Assembly: GCA_900554395.1 (NCBI GenBank)
Contig: USHB01000073.1
Coordinates: forward strand, 1-7,124
Reading direction: 5' to 3'
Source: an uncultured Phascolarctobacterium sp.
Lineage (GTDB): Bacteria > Bacillota > Negativicutes > Acidaminococcales > Acidaminococcaceae
Length of the DNA: 7,124 nucleotides
Below the pieces are notes generated by a model. That model was not told where the DNA came from. It worked only from the letters and a program-made list of their open reading frames with translations, and ran no database searches. Both the position numbers and the translations under genes were made by a program. The first letter of the stretch is position 1, and every line of letters starts with the position of its first letter. This document shows positions 1-7,123 of the stretch, one piece after another.

Positions 1-1
1 A

Positions 2-1546
2 GATAACGGCGACCCCCAGTTTCAGGCTCTTGCCGGACAGGCAGAAAGTATGCTTGCAGAATTTAACAATACGGTTTCATTTATCGAACCGGAAATTTTA
101 TCTTTGCCGCGCAATTATGTAGAAGAACTGCTCGAGTGCAAAGATTTTGCCGATTTTAAATTTTACCTGAGCAATTTGCTGCGTATTGCTACGCATGTAC
201 TGCCGCAGGAACAGGAAGCATTGCTTTCGCAGGCCAGCCTTGCTGCATCGGCGCCCGCAGCCATTTTCCGCAGCCTTGTCAGCGCAGATATGCAGTTTCC
301 TCCTATTACCGACGGTAATAGCAACACAGCAACTGTTAGTGAAGGCAACTACCTGCTTAACATGACCAGCCCTGACCGCACTTTGCGGCAAAACTCTTTC
401 CGCACTTTAATGGGTACTTACCACAACTACCGCAACACGCTTGCCAACACACTTACCGGTCAATGCCGCGTAAGCCGCTTTTACGCAACGGCGCATAAAT
501 ACCAAAATACCCTCGAAGCAAGCCTCGCCGAAGATAATATACCGACAGAGCTTTACCACGGACTGATAAAAACCGTGCATGATAATTTAGAACCGCTGCA
601 CGAATATATGGCGTTAAAAAAAGAAGCCCTGCACCTTGAAGAACTTCACCCCTATGATATTTATATGCCGCTTTCTTCCGCAGGAGAAAGTTTTGCCTGC
701 ACTTTTGAAGAAGCCTGCCGCCGTGTAACGGAAGCACTCGCTCCGCTTGGCAGCGATTACATTGACACGTTAAAACATGCTTTTGCCAGCCGCTGGATTG
801 ATATTTACGAAAACAAAGGCAAACGCAGCGGTGCATATTCCTGGGGCATTTACGGCGTACATCCTTATGTACTGCTTAACTATCAGCCGCGCTACAACAG
901 CATTTCCACTATCGCTCACGAAATGGGGCACGCCATGCACAGCTACCTTGCCAATAATGCACAAAGTTACATCAACAGCGATTATTCTATTTTCTGCGCT
1001 GAAGTTGCCAGCACAACCAACGAAATTTTATTGCTGGAACATACACTTGCCAACGCTACCGATGAACAAAAAGTTTACCTCATCAACCAGTTTTTGGAAG
1101 CAGTGCGCACTACCGTTTACCGTCAGGTACAGTTTGCTGAATTTGAACTGTTTACCCATGGAGAAATTGATGCCGGGCGCAGCTTGCAGGCAGAAACACT
1201 GGAAAACTACTGGCTTGAAAGCAATAAAACCTATTACGGCCCTGCGCTTACTGCCGATAAGGAACTTGCCAGCGAATGGTCACGCATTCCGCATTTTTAT
1301 ACACCGTTTTATGTTTATAAATATGCTACCGGTTACAGCGCAGCTACGGCATTTGCCGAAAGCATACTCAGTGGAAAACCGGGTGCTGTCGATAAATACC
1401 TTGGCTTCTTAAAAGCAGGCGGAAGCGATTATTCGCTTAATATTTTGAAAAACGCCGGTGTAGATTTAACTACACCGCAGCCGGTTGCCGTAACACTGCA
1501 AAAATTTGCTCAAAAAGTACGGGAATTAAAAGAACTTTTAAAATAA
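2..1546 (+). CDS. pepF: Oligoendopeptidase F-type zinc metallopeptidase (M3 family), 5' partial
   Basis: Probable cytoplasmic zinc endopeptidase that cleaves short peptides, probably for peptide turnover or use of imported peptides. The frame is open from base 2, with 16 codons before the first ATG at 50, so the gene starts outside the window; 514 residues are visible, while family members have about 600. Counting from the ATG at 50, roughly residues 1-80 match the end of the PepF N-terminal domain (SFIEPEILSLP) and the rest is the M3 catalytic domain. The zinc site HEMGH is at 290-294, with the third ligand Glu318 in FCAEVAST. The C-terminal substrate-side segment HFYTPFYVYKYATGYSAA and the closing FLKAGGSDYSLNILKNAGVDL-like end are intact, and the gene ends in TAA. 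No signal peptide can be judged because the N-terminus is missing. It converges on argH and shares a terminator with it. The family is clear; the exact peptide specificity is not visible. Confidence 0.95.
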   Translation, partial: DNGDPQFQALAGQAESMLAEFNNTVSFIEPEILSLPRNYVEELLECKDFADFKFYLSNLLRIATHVLPQEQEALLSQASLAASAPAAIFRSLVSADMQFPPITDGNSNTATVSEGNYLLNMTSPDRTLRQNSFRTLMGTYHNYRNTLANTLTGQCRVSRFYATAHKYQNTLEASLAEDNIPTELYHGLIKTVHDNLEPLHEYMALKKEALHLEELHPYDIYMPLSSAGESFACTFEEACRRVTEALAPLGSDYIDTLKHAFASRWIDIYENKGKRSGAYSWGIYGVHPYVLLNYQPRYNSISTIAHEMGHAMHSYLANNAQSYINSDYSIFCAEVASTTNEILLLEHTLANATDEQKVYLINQFLEAVRTTVYRQVQFAEFELFTHGEIDAGRSLQAETLENYWLESNKTYYGPALTADKELASEWSRIPHFYTPFYVYKYATGYSAATAFAESILSGKPGAVDKYLGFLKAGGSDYSLNILKNAGVDLTTPQPVAVTLQKFAQKVRELKELLK

Positions 1547-1557
1547 AAACAGACATA

Positions 1558-1591
1558 AAAAAAGACGGTTCTAATACGAACCGTCTTTTTT
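1558..1591. terminator. Bidirectional rho-independent terminator between pepF and argH
   Basis: A perfect 14-bp inverted repeat, with arms 1558-1571 and 1578-1591 around the 6-nt loop TAATAC. The core GACGGTTC/GAACCGTC is flanked by an A-run on the left and a T-run on the right, so either strand gives a stem followed by U residues. It lies 12 bases after the pepF stop and 10 bases after the argH stop (minus strand), so it can serve both convergent units. Confidence 0.93.
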
Positions 1592-1601
1592 ATTTAATTG
1601 A

Positions 1602-3014
1602 TTATAATTTTTGCTTTAATTCTTCCACTTTAGCTTTTTGTGCTGCAATAATTTCATCACCGCGCACAAACTGTTTGTCATTCTCGGTAAATGCCGGTCC
1701 GCCGTAAGAAGTACGTGCAGCCACACAGTTTTCCGGTTTTAAAGCATCCAGCAAATCTGCTTCAAACAAATCGCTGAATTTTTTATATTCTTCCAGTGAA
1801 ATTTCCGGCAGGAATTTGCCTTCGCAAATAGCATAAGCAACACATTTGCCTACAACTTCATGAGCCATACGGAACGGCAAGCCTTTGCGTACCAGGTAAT
1901 CAGCCAAATCAGTAGCGTTAGAAAAATCCTTGCTTACTGCTTCGCGCATTTTATCTACGTTTACAGTCATGGTTTTAATCATATCGCTGTAAACTGCAAG
2001 GCTGAATTTCAAGGTATCAATAGCGTCAAAGAAACCTTCCTTATCTTCCTGCAAATCTTTATTATAGGTTAAAGGCAGGCCTTTGGCAGTAGTGAGCATT
2101 GCCATTAAATGGCCGTAAACACGTCCGGTTTTGCCGCGTACAAGTTCGGAAATATCCGGGTTTTTCTTCTGCGGCATCATGGAAGAACCTGTTGCAAATG
2201 CATCATCAAGTTCAATAAAGCCAAATTCCGTGCTGCTCCACAGGCAGAACTCCTCGCTCAAACGGCTCATATGCATCATCAGCGTCGATGCAAAGCTGAG
2301 GAACTCAATAATATAATCCCTGTCGCTTACAGCATCCATACTATTGGCATATACGCTGCCAAAATTAAGCTGTTCTGCCACAAAGAAGCGGTCAATCGGA
2401 AAAGTTGTGCCGGCAATGGCGCCTGCGCCGAGCGGCATAATATCCGCACCTTCCCACACGCCAAGCAGGCGGCGGAAATCGCGCTGGAGCATATTAAAAT
2501 ATGCCAGCATATGATGAGCAAAAGTAATAGGCTGCGCACGCTGCAAATGAGTATAACCGGGCATTAAAGTTTTATCATGCTTTTTGGCAACTGCAAGCAG
2601 CGCTTCTTCAAACTGTACCAACAGTTCGGCAATTTCAACAACTTCGCGTTTCATATACATGTGCATATCAAGCGCAACCTGGTCATTGCGGCTGCGTGCC
2701 GTATGCAGCCTTGCACCGGCAGAGCCGATACGTTCCGTCAAGCGTGCTTCGATATTCATATGAATATCTTCCAACGCAATATCAAAGCTGAAATTGCCTG
2801 CTTCAATATCTTTTAAAATATCTTTCAGCCCGGCAACAATTTTTTGTGCATCTTCTTCGGGAATGATTCCGCATTTTGCCAGCATTGTAGCATGGGCGAT
2901 ACTGCCGCGTATATCCTCATGGTACAAACGCTTATCAAACTCAATGGACGCGTTGAACGCGTCCACAAGTTCGTTGGTATTTTTACTGAATCTTCCGCCC
3001 CATAACTTAGCCAT
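1602..3014 (-). CDS. argH: Argininosuccinate lyase
   Basis: Cytoplasmic enzyme of the last arginine step, splitting argininosuccinate into arginine and fumarate; the fumarase/aspartase superfamily works as a homotetramer. The 470-residue length is normal for ArgH (about 460). Visible marks: N-terminal LWGGRF (4-9) and FNASIEFD (20-27), HTARSRNDQ (104-112), the THLQ segment with the general catalytic His (155-158), [16 protein letters not shown] (194-209), and the superfamily signature [11 protein letters not shown] (276-286) that holds the catalytic serine loop. The start ATG overlaps the argG stop by one base (TAATG). The only upstream Shine-Dalgarno-like run is AGGG 12 nt away, which is weak and far, so translation probably depends on ribosomes finishing argG. 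Codons 17-24 contain a perfect palindrome listed separately. It is the last gene of the cluster and ends 10 bases from the shared terminator. The identification is very secure. Confidence 0.98.
   Translation of the reverse strand: MAKLWGGRFSKNTNELVDAFNASIEFDKRLYHEDIRGSIAHATMLAKCGIIPEEDAQKIVAGLKDILKDIEAGNFSFDIALEDIHMNIEARLTERIGSAGARLHTARSRNDQVALDMHMYMKREVVEIAELLVQFEEALLAVAKKHDKTLMPGYTHLQRAQPITFAHHMLAYFNMLQRDFRRLLGVWEGADIMPLGAGAIAGTTFPIDRFFVAEQLNFGSVYANSMDAVSDRDYIIEFLSFASTLMMHMSRLSEEFCLWSSTEFGFIELDDAFATGSSMMPQKKNPDISELVRGKTGRVYGHLMAMLTTAKGLPLTYNKDLQEDKEGFFDAIDTLKFSLAVYSDMIKTMTVNVDKMREAVSKDFSNATDLADYLVRKGLPFRMAHEVVGKCVAYAICEGKFLPEISLEEYKKFSDLFEADLLDALKPENCVAARTSYGGPAFTENDKQFVRGDEIIAAQKAKVEELKQKL
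2945..2965. repeat. Perfect 21-bp palindrome inside the start of argH
   Basis: Arms TGGACGCGTT (2945-2954) and AACGCGTCCA (2956-2965) are exact reverse complements around a single G at 2955. The palindrome covers codons 17-24 of argH, which encode V-D-A-F-N-A-S-I. As mRNA it could fold into a 9-bp GC-rich stem with a 3-nt loop about 50 nt after the start codon. It contains two ACGCGT hexamers and two GCG alanine codons, whereas nearby alanines use GCT, GCC and GCA. No U-tract follows, so it is not a terminator. The protein segment is conserved in ArgH, so chance codon choice is a possible explanation; the function is unknown. Confidence 0.9.
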
Positions 3015-4240
3015 TATTTAAGTTTACCCTGTTTCATAAGGGCACGTACTGTAAGCGGCAGGCCAAACAAGGTAATAAAGCCGGTAGCATCAGCCTGATT
3101 GTAAACTTCGTCAGCGCCGAAGGTTACATATTCCTTGCTGTACAGGGAATACGGAGATTTTGCGCCGGCGCTCATAATATTGCCTTTGTAAAGTTTCAGG
3201 CGTACAGTACCGGTAACGGTTTTCTGGGTTTCGTCAACAAACGCAGCCAGTGCTTCGCGCAGCGGGCTGAACCACATACCGTCATAAACAAGTTCAGCAT
3301 ATTTAATGGCAACCATTTCTTTATAATGCATGGTTGCACGGTCAAGGCACAGTCTTTCAAGTTCCTGATGCGCATAAACGATAATTGCACCGCCCGGGTT
3401 TTCATAAACGCCGCGGGATTTCATGCCGACAACACGGTTTTCAACCATGTCGCAAATGCCTACGCCGTTGCGGATGCCGATTTCATTAAGTTTTTCAAGC
3501 AAAGCTGCCGGAGAAAGTTTTTCGCCGTTAACAGCAACGGGTACGCCTGCTTCAAATTCAAGTTCTACATATTCGTCTTTATCCGGAGCTTTTTCCGGAG
3601 TGCTGGTAACGATGAAAAGTTCATCTTTCGGTGCATTCCAGGGGTCTTCAAGGTCAGAACCTTCATGGCTTAAATGCCACATATTGCGGTCCATGGAATA
3701 ATCGTGGTCTTTGGTTACAGGCACGGGAATGTTATGTGCTGCTGCAAAATCAATGGCATCTTCACGGGAACGGATGTTCCATTCACGCCAGGGAACAATA
3801 ACGGCAAGCTGCGGAGCAAGTGCTTTAACGCCGAGCTCGAATCTGATCTGGTCGTTGCCTTTGCCGGTAGCGCCGTGTGCAACAGCATCAGCACCTTCTT
3901 TAAGTGCAATTTCAACTAATTTTTTGGCAATCAGCGGACGTGCAAAAGAAGTGCCCAGCAAATATTTCTGTTCATAAATAGCGCCTGCTTTTACAACCGG
4001 CCAAACATAATCAGAAACAAATTCTTCTTTCAAATCCAGAATATAGCATTTGCTTGCGCCGGATTTTAAAGCCTTGTCATGCACAATGTTCAGTTCATCG
4101 CCCTGCCCAAGGTCTGCGGTGCAGGCAATAACTTCACAATTGTTATAGTTTTCTTTAAGCCAGGGAATGATAACGGAAGTATCAAGGCCGCCGGAATAAG
4201 CGAGCACTACTTTTTTAATTTTGCTTTTGTCAATTTTCAT
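3014..4240 (-). CDS. argG: Argininosuccinate synthase
   Basis: Joins citrulline and aspartate using ATP, via a citrullyl-AMP intermediate, to give argininosuccinate in the cytoplasm. The 408 residues are typical of the bacterial family (about 400). The N-terminal nucleotide-binding domain has the PP-loop AYSGGLDTS (14-22) and the second signature [13 protein letters not shown] (122-134 region). The synthetase domain has [14 protein letters not shown] (181-194) followed by LEDPW, then [14 protein letters not shown] with YENPGG (264-284) and the C-terminal SPYSLYSKE and [11 protein letters not shown]. The start chosen is the ATG at 4240 (MKIDKSK), because GGGAGG lies 10 nt upstream; the frame stays open six codons further to a TTG at 4258, but that extension would place the Shine-Dalgarno inside the coding region. 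The gene has its own promoter in the 86-nt gap after argF, and its stop overlaps the argH start, so argGH is a tightly coupled pair. Confidence 0.98.
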   Translation of the reverse strand: MKIDKSKIKKVVLAYSGGLDTSVIIPWLKENYNNCEVIACTADLGQGDELNIVHDKALKSGASKCYILDLKEEFVSDYVWPVVKAGAIYEQKYLLGTSFARPLIAKKLVEIALKEGADAVAHGATGKGNDQIRFELGVKALAPQLAVIVPWREWNIRSREDAIDFAAAHNIPVPVTKDHDYSMDRNMWHLSHEGSDLEDPWNAPKDELFIVTSTPEKAPDKDEYVELEFEAGVPVAVNGEKLSPAALLEKLNEIGIRNGVGICDMVENRVVGMKSRGVYENPGGAIIVYAHQELERLCLDRATMHYKEMVAIKYAELVYDGMWFSPLREALAAFVDETQKTVTGTVRLKLYKGNIMSAGAKSPYSLYSKEYVTFGADEVYNQADATGFITLFGLPLTVRALMKQGKLK

Positions 4241-4250
4241 TAAGGTACAG

Positions 4251-4256
4251 CCTCCC
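4251..4256 (-). promoter_or_regulatory. Ribosome binding site of argG
   Basis: GGGAGG on the minus strand, 10 nt before the ATG at 4240. It decides the argG start: the upstream in-frame TTG at 4258 overlaps this site and has no comparable purine run before it. Confidence 0.8.
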
Positions 4257-4283
4257 AACAGGATTTAAGTTACAAATCAATAT

Positions 4284-4299
4284 GTGTATTATTATACAC
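4284..4299. promoter_or_regulatory. Candidate ArgR operator (ARG box) over the argG -10
   Basis: Perfect palindrome, arms GTGTAT and ATACAC around a 4-nt AT centre. Its core, TGTATAATAATACA on the minus strand, agrees with the known ARG-box pattern TGAATwwwwATTCA at 8 of 10 fixed positions, the two mismatches being symmetric (A to T in each half). It covers the -10 of the argG promoter, so binding of ArgR with arginine would block RNA polymerase. Part of the similarity comes from the TATAAT sequence itself, and no argR gene is in the window. Confidence 0.55.
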
Positions 4300-4319
4300 G
4301 CTTTGTTATAAATATGCAA
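4291..4319 (-). promoter_or_regulatory. Sigma-70/SigA-type promoter for argGH
   Basis: On the minus strand, a consensus -10 TATAAT (4296-4291) lies exactly 17 bp from a partial -35 TTGCAT (4319-4314; the TTG agrees with TTGACA). Transcription would start near 4284, giving a leader of about 44 nt to the argG ATG. This separates argGH from argF and upstream, although no terminator is visible between argF and argG, so readthrough would also reach argGH. The -10 box sits inside the palindrome at 4284-4299. The call rests on sequence match only. Confidence 0.75.
4305..4318. promoter_or_regulatory. Weak second ARG-box-like site over the argG -35
   Basis: On the minus strand TGCATATTTATAAC matches TGAATwwwwATTCA at about 6 of 10 fixed positions, mostly in the left half. 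Its centre is 20 bp from the centre of the better palindrome, close to the usual 20-21 bp spacing of tandem ARG boxes bound by one ArgR hexamer. It is AT-rich and the right half is poor, so this is a suggestion that depends on the spacing. Confidence 0.3.
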
Positions 4320-4326
4320 TAGTCTG

Positions 4327-5268
4327 TTAAATAATATCGTCGGTCATCAAAAGCGCCATAATTGCTTTTTGAACATGCAGACGGTTTTCTGCCTGGTCAA
4401 ATACTTTAGATTGCGGACCTTCAAGCACTTCTTCGGTAATTTCCTCGCCGCGGTGCGCAGGCAGGCAATGCAGTACCATAGCATCCGGGCGCGCTACGCT
4501 TAACAATTCTTTGTTAATCTGGTAATCGCCAAGCGCTTCCTGGCGGATGCTTTGTTCAGCTTCCTGTCCCATGCTTGCCCAAACATCGGTATAGAGCACG
4601 TCGGCCCCTTTTGCCGCACGGAATAAATCGTCATCCACTTCAATGGTGCAGCCGGTAAGAGCAGCATCTTCCTGAGCGGTTTTTACAATTTCCGGGTCTG
4701 GCTGGTAGCCTTCCGGCGATGCGCAAACCATATTCATGCCAACTTTGGCACAGGCATACATTAAAGAATGTGCCATGTTGTTGCCGTCGCCGACATACAC
4801 AAGTTTACGCCCTTTAAGCACTTCTTTATGCTCCATAATAGTAAACATATCGGTTAATGCCTGGCAGGGGTGCAACAAATCAGTCAAACCGTTAATAACG
4901 GGAACCGTTGCATATTTTGCCAGTTCAATAACGCTTTCATGAGAAAACGTCCTTATCATAATGCCGTCAACAAAACGTGATAATACACGTGCCGTATCGC
5001 GTACAGGCTCGCCGCGACCAATCTGCGATGCTGAATCATTCAGATAAATAGGATGGCCGCCAAGCTGATAAAAACCGGTTTCAAAAGATACGCGCGTCCT
5101 GGTTGAAGCCTTGGAGAAAATCATCGCCAGTGTTTTGCCTTCCAAATATCTGTGCGGTTCGCCTCTTTTTTGTTTGCGTTTCAATTTTTTAGCCACATCT
5201 AAAATAGTGGCAACTTCACCGACTGTTAAATCATGAATGGAAATTAAATCTTTGTTTCTTAAACCCAT
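4327..5268 (-). CDS. argF: Ornithine carbamoyltransferase, anabolic type by context
   Basis: Transfers the carbamoyl group from carbamoyl phosphate to ornithine to give citrulline; a cytoplasmic enzyme, usually a trimer. The 313 residues match the family (about 305-335). The carbamoyl-phosphate loop is FSKASTRTR with STRTR at 55-59; HPCQALTD (133-140) is the ornithine-enzyme form, as opposed to HPTQ in aspartate carbamoyltransferase; GDGNN is at 160-164, the ornithine loop DVWASMG at 228-234, and HCLPAHRGEE (267-276) carries the catalytic cysteine C268. The gene follows argD by 20 nt and precedes argG by 86 nt. Catabolic ornithine carbamoyltransferase (arcB) looks much alike, but the biosynthetic neighbours favour argF. 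No terminator is visible after its stop. Confidence 0.97.
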   Translation of the reverse strand: MGLRNKDLISIHDLTVGEVATILDVAKKLKRKQKRGEPHRYLEGKTLAMIFSKASTRTRVSFETGFYQLGGHPIYLNDSASQIGRGEPVRDTARVLSRFVDGIMIRTFSHESVIELAKYATVPVINGLTDLLHPCQALTDMFTIMEHKEVLKGRKLVYVGDGNNMAHSLMYACAKVGMNMVCASPEGYQPDPEIVKTAQEDAALTGCTIEVDDDLFRAAKGADVLYTDVWASMGQEAEQSIRQEALGDYQINKELLSVARPDAMVLHCLPAHRGEEITEEVLEGPQSKVFDQAENRLHVQKAIMALLMTDDII

Positions 5269-5274
5269 TTTATA

Positions 5275-5279
5275 CCCTC
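5275..5279 (-). promoter_or_regulatory. Ribosome binding site of argF
   Basis: GAGGG on the minus strand, 6 nt before the argF ATG at 5268, within the 20-nt gap after the argD stop. It supports the chosen start. Confidence 0.8.
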
Positions 5280-5288
5280 GCCAACTGA

Positions 5289-6479
5289 TTAAAATTCTGC
5301 CAATGCCTTATCAAGAGCTGCAAAAACTGTGTCTATTTCTTCTTTTGTTACGATAAGCGGCGGCACAAGGCGTATAACATTGCCTGCCGTGCAGTTTACA
5401 ATAACATGGTCTTTCAGGCAGTGTTCAACAACGGGCGCACCGGGTTTACATAACTCTAAACCTATAATCAGGCCGCGGCCTCTCACTTCGGTAACTTTAT
5501 CAGGATATTTTGCTTGCAGTTCCTGCATCTTGGCCATAAAATATTTGCCCTTTTCAGCCGCAGCTTCTATAAGGCCTTCTTCTTTAATAGCGGTAACGGC
5601 AGCTTCAATGGCAGCGCATGCCAAAGGATTGCCGCCAAAGGTTCCGCCATGGTCGCCCGGCTTAAATACATGTGCCAGTCTTTCATCTACGCAGAATCCG
5701 CCTACCGGGAAGCCTCCGCCAATACCTTTGGCAAAAGTCAGAATATCCGGTTTTATGCCGGTATGCATATAAGCAAACCATTTGCCGGTTCTGCCAACGC
5801 CTGTCTGAACTTCGTCATAAACAAGCAGAGCATCATATTTATCGCACAAAGCACGCACGCCCTGCAAATATTCATCTGACGGAACATGAACGCCGCCTTC
5901 GGCCTGAATAGGCTCTAAAAGCACGCAGCATACATCTTCATCCATTACTGTTTTTAAGGCTTCAAGGTCGCCATAAGGAACATAATCAAAACCCGCCGGC
6001 AACGGTTCATAGCCCTGCTGGTATTTAGGCTGACCGGTTGCTGTAACTGTCATCATCGTGCGTCCATGGAAAGAATGTACGGCGGTAATAATGCGGTATT
6101 TGCCCTCGGCTTTACTGTGTCCGTATTTGCGTGCCAGTTTAAGGGCGCCTTCATTAGCTTCGGCGCCGCTGTTAGCCAAAAATACACGGTCAAACCCGGT
6201 TACTTCGCTGATTAATTTTACAGCGCGGGCCTGCACATCGGTATATAAGCAATTAGAGCAGTGCATAATTTTGCCGGCCTGTTCGCTGATAGCCTTTACC
6301 AGTGCAGGATGAGCATAACCAAGTGAGTTTACGGCAATACCTGCCAGAAAATCAAGATAGCCTTCGCCGTCAGCATCGTAAACCATGCAGCCTTTGCCGT
6401 GCGTAACAGCCAGCGGATAACGCCCGAATACAGGCAGATAATATTGTTCTGTCTGGTCTATAATTGTTTTATGGTCCAT
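5289..6479 (-). CDS. argD: Acetylornithine aminotransferase
   Basis: PLP-dependent class III aminotransferase that moves an amino group from glutamate to N-acetylglutamate 5-semialdehyde, forming N-acetylornithine in the cytoplasm. The 396 residues match ArgD (about 390-405). Visible marks: SGAEANE (104-110, cofactor phosphate binding), FHGRT (137-141, substrate-side arginine), the YDEVQTGVGRTG segment with Asp222 facing the pyridine nitrogen (221-232), the Schiff-base Lys251 in FAKGIGGGFPVGG, and HGGTFGGNPLA (278-288). The start ATG at 6479 has GAGGGGG 7 nt upstream. It lies 26 nt after argB and 20 nt before argF. Related enzymes such as succinylornithine or 4-aminobutyrate aminotransferase share the fold, but the position between argB and argF makes ArgD the best name. 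Confidence 0.97.
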   Translation of the reverse strand: MDHKTIIDQTEQYYLPVFGRYPLAVTHGKGCMVYDADGEGYLDFLAGIAVNSLGYAHPALVKAISEQAGKIMHCSNCLYTDVQARAVKLISEVTGFDRVFLANSGAEANEGALKLARKYGHSKAEGKYRIITAVHSFHGRTMMTVTATGQPKYQQGYEPLPAGFDYVPYGDLEALKTVMDEDVCCVLLEPIQAEGGVHVPSDEYLQGVRALCDKYDALLVYDEVQTGVGRTGKWFAYMHTGIKPDILTFAKGIGGGFPVGGFCVDERLAHVFKPGDHGGTFGGNPLACAAIEAAVTAIKEEGLIEAAAEKGKYFMAKMQELQAKYPDKVTEVRGRGLIIGLELCKPGAPVVEHCLKDHVIVNCTAGNVIRLVPPLIVTKEEIDTVFAALDKALAEF

Positions 6480-6480
6480 C

Positions 6481-6499
6481 GTTTTTCCCCCTCAAAAAC
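6481..6499 (-). promoter_or_regulatory. argD ribosome binding site within a small hairpin loop
   Basis: On the minus strand GTTTTT and AAAAAC form a possible 6-bp arm pair around the 7-nt loop GAGGGGG, which is the argD Shine-Dalgarno (6487-6493), 7 nt before the ATG at 6479. The ribosome binding site is clear; the stem is mostly A-U and may be chance. There is no other signal in the 26-nt argB-argD gap. Confidence 0.7.
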
Positions 6500-6505
6500 A
6501 AAGTA

Positions 6506-7123
6506 TTATAAAGTTTTAACTACTTCCGTGCCAACGCCTTCATCGCTGAATACTTCCATCAAAATGCTGTGTTCGGCACGGCCGTCAATAATCTGTGCTT
6601 TTTTAGCGCCGCCGCTGAGTGCGGTAATGCAGGCTTTAACTTTAGGAATCATGCCGCCGTCGATATTGCCTTTGATAATAAGTTCCTGTGCTTTTTCAAA
6701 TGTCATGGTAGAAAGGAAGGTGCTTTCATCGCGGTAATCGGCATAAATGCCTTTTACGTCGGTAAGAACAATTAATTTTTCTGCTTTTAAAGCGCCTGCA
6801 ACTTCACCTGCAACGCTGTCGGCATTGATGTTATAAGTTTCGCCAGTTGCGCCAACGCCGGTCGGTGCAATAACAGGAATAAAATCATTATCCAGCAGCA
6901 CATTTAAAAGTTCGGTATTAATGTGTTCAACAGTGCCTACAAAACCAATATCAACCAGGTTTACTTCGCCGTTTTCATAAACATCGGCAAGGTGTTTTCT
7001 TGCCTGAATTAAATTGTCATCTTTACCGTTCAGGCCAACTGCCTTGCCGCCGAGACGGTTCAAACGTCCTACAAGGTCGGTGTTGATTTTGCCAACCAAA
7101 GCCATTTCGGTAATGCCGACAGA
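6506..7123 (-). CDS. argB: N-acetylglutamate kinase, 5' partial
   Basis: Phosphorylates N-acetylglutamate with ATP in the second committed step to ornithine; an amino-acid kinase family protein of the cytoplasm. The frame stays open to the right edge (six codons, S-V-G-I-T-E, before the ATG at 7105), so the first ~90 residues are outside; 205 of an expected ~295 are visible. Counting from the Met at 7105, family marks are VGKIN (4-8), GGKAVGLNGKD (19-29), the IAPTGVGATGETYNINAD stretch (79-96), KLIVLTDVKGIY (110-121), GGMIPKVKA (150-158) and AQIIDGRAEHS with a final GVGT (170-193). The C-terminal HSILMEVFSDEGVGT form resembles kinases that are feedback-inhibited by arginine, but the N-terminal helix needed to judge that is not in the window. 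It is probably preceded by argC and argJ. Confidence 0.96.
   Translation of the reverse strand, partial: SVGITEMALVGKINTDLVGRLNRLGGKAVGLNGKDDNLIQARKHLADVYENGEVNLVDIGFVGTVEHINTELLNVLLDNDFIPVIAPTGVGATGETYNINADSVAGEVAGALKAEKLIVLTDVKGIYADYRDESTFLSTMTFEKAQELIIKGNIDGGMIPKVKACITALSGGAKKAQIIDGRAEHSILMEVFSDEGVGTEVVKTL

Noticed and set aside
777..1412. A 211-codon open frame on the plus strand inside pepF.
   Set aside because: It lies wholly within the catalytic region of pepF in another frame, has no recognisable motif, and the zinc-site protein is clearly the real product.
50..1546. pepF as a complete gene beginning at the ATG at 50.
   Set aside because: The 16 codons before it are open and read like the PepF N-terminal domain; the length would be about 100 residues short and no ribosome binding site precedes the ATG.
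2109..2567. A 152-codon open frame antisense to argH, and similar antisense frames across argG and argD.
   Set aside because: They mirror conserved coding sequence, show no family motif, and have no ribosome binding site or promoter that I can see.
3582..3600. Two close copies of TCCGGA in argG as a regulatory repeat.
   Set aside because: Short six-base palindromes a few bases apart inside coding sequence; no reason to think beyond chance.
4241..4258. Six-codon N-terminal extension of argG starting at a TTG at 4258.
   Set aside because: It would put the GGGAGG ribosome binding site inside the gene, has no site of its own, and adds residues (MGGCTL) before the usual ArgG start.
4262..4278. 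GATTT/AAATC inverted repeat in the argG leader as a riboswitch or attenuator.
   Set aside because: Only a 5-bp mostly A-U stem with a 7-nt loop; the ~44-nt leader is too short for a known riboswitch or T-box.
6506..7105. argB as a complete short gene beginning at the ATG at 7105.
   Set aside because: The frame continues upstream to the window edge with family-like residues, and the kinase needs about 90 more N-terminal residues; it is simply cut by the edge.
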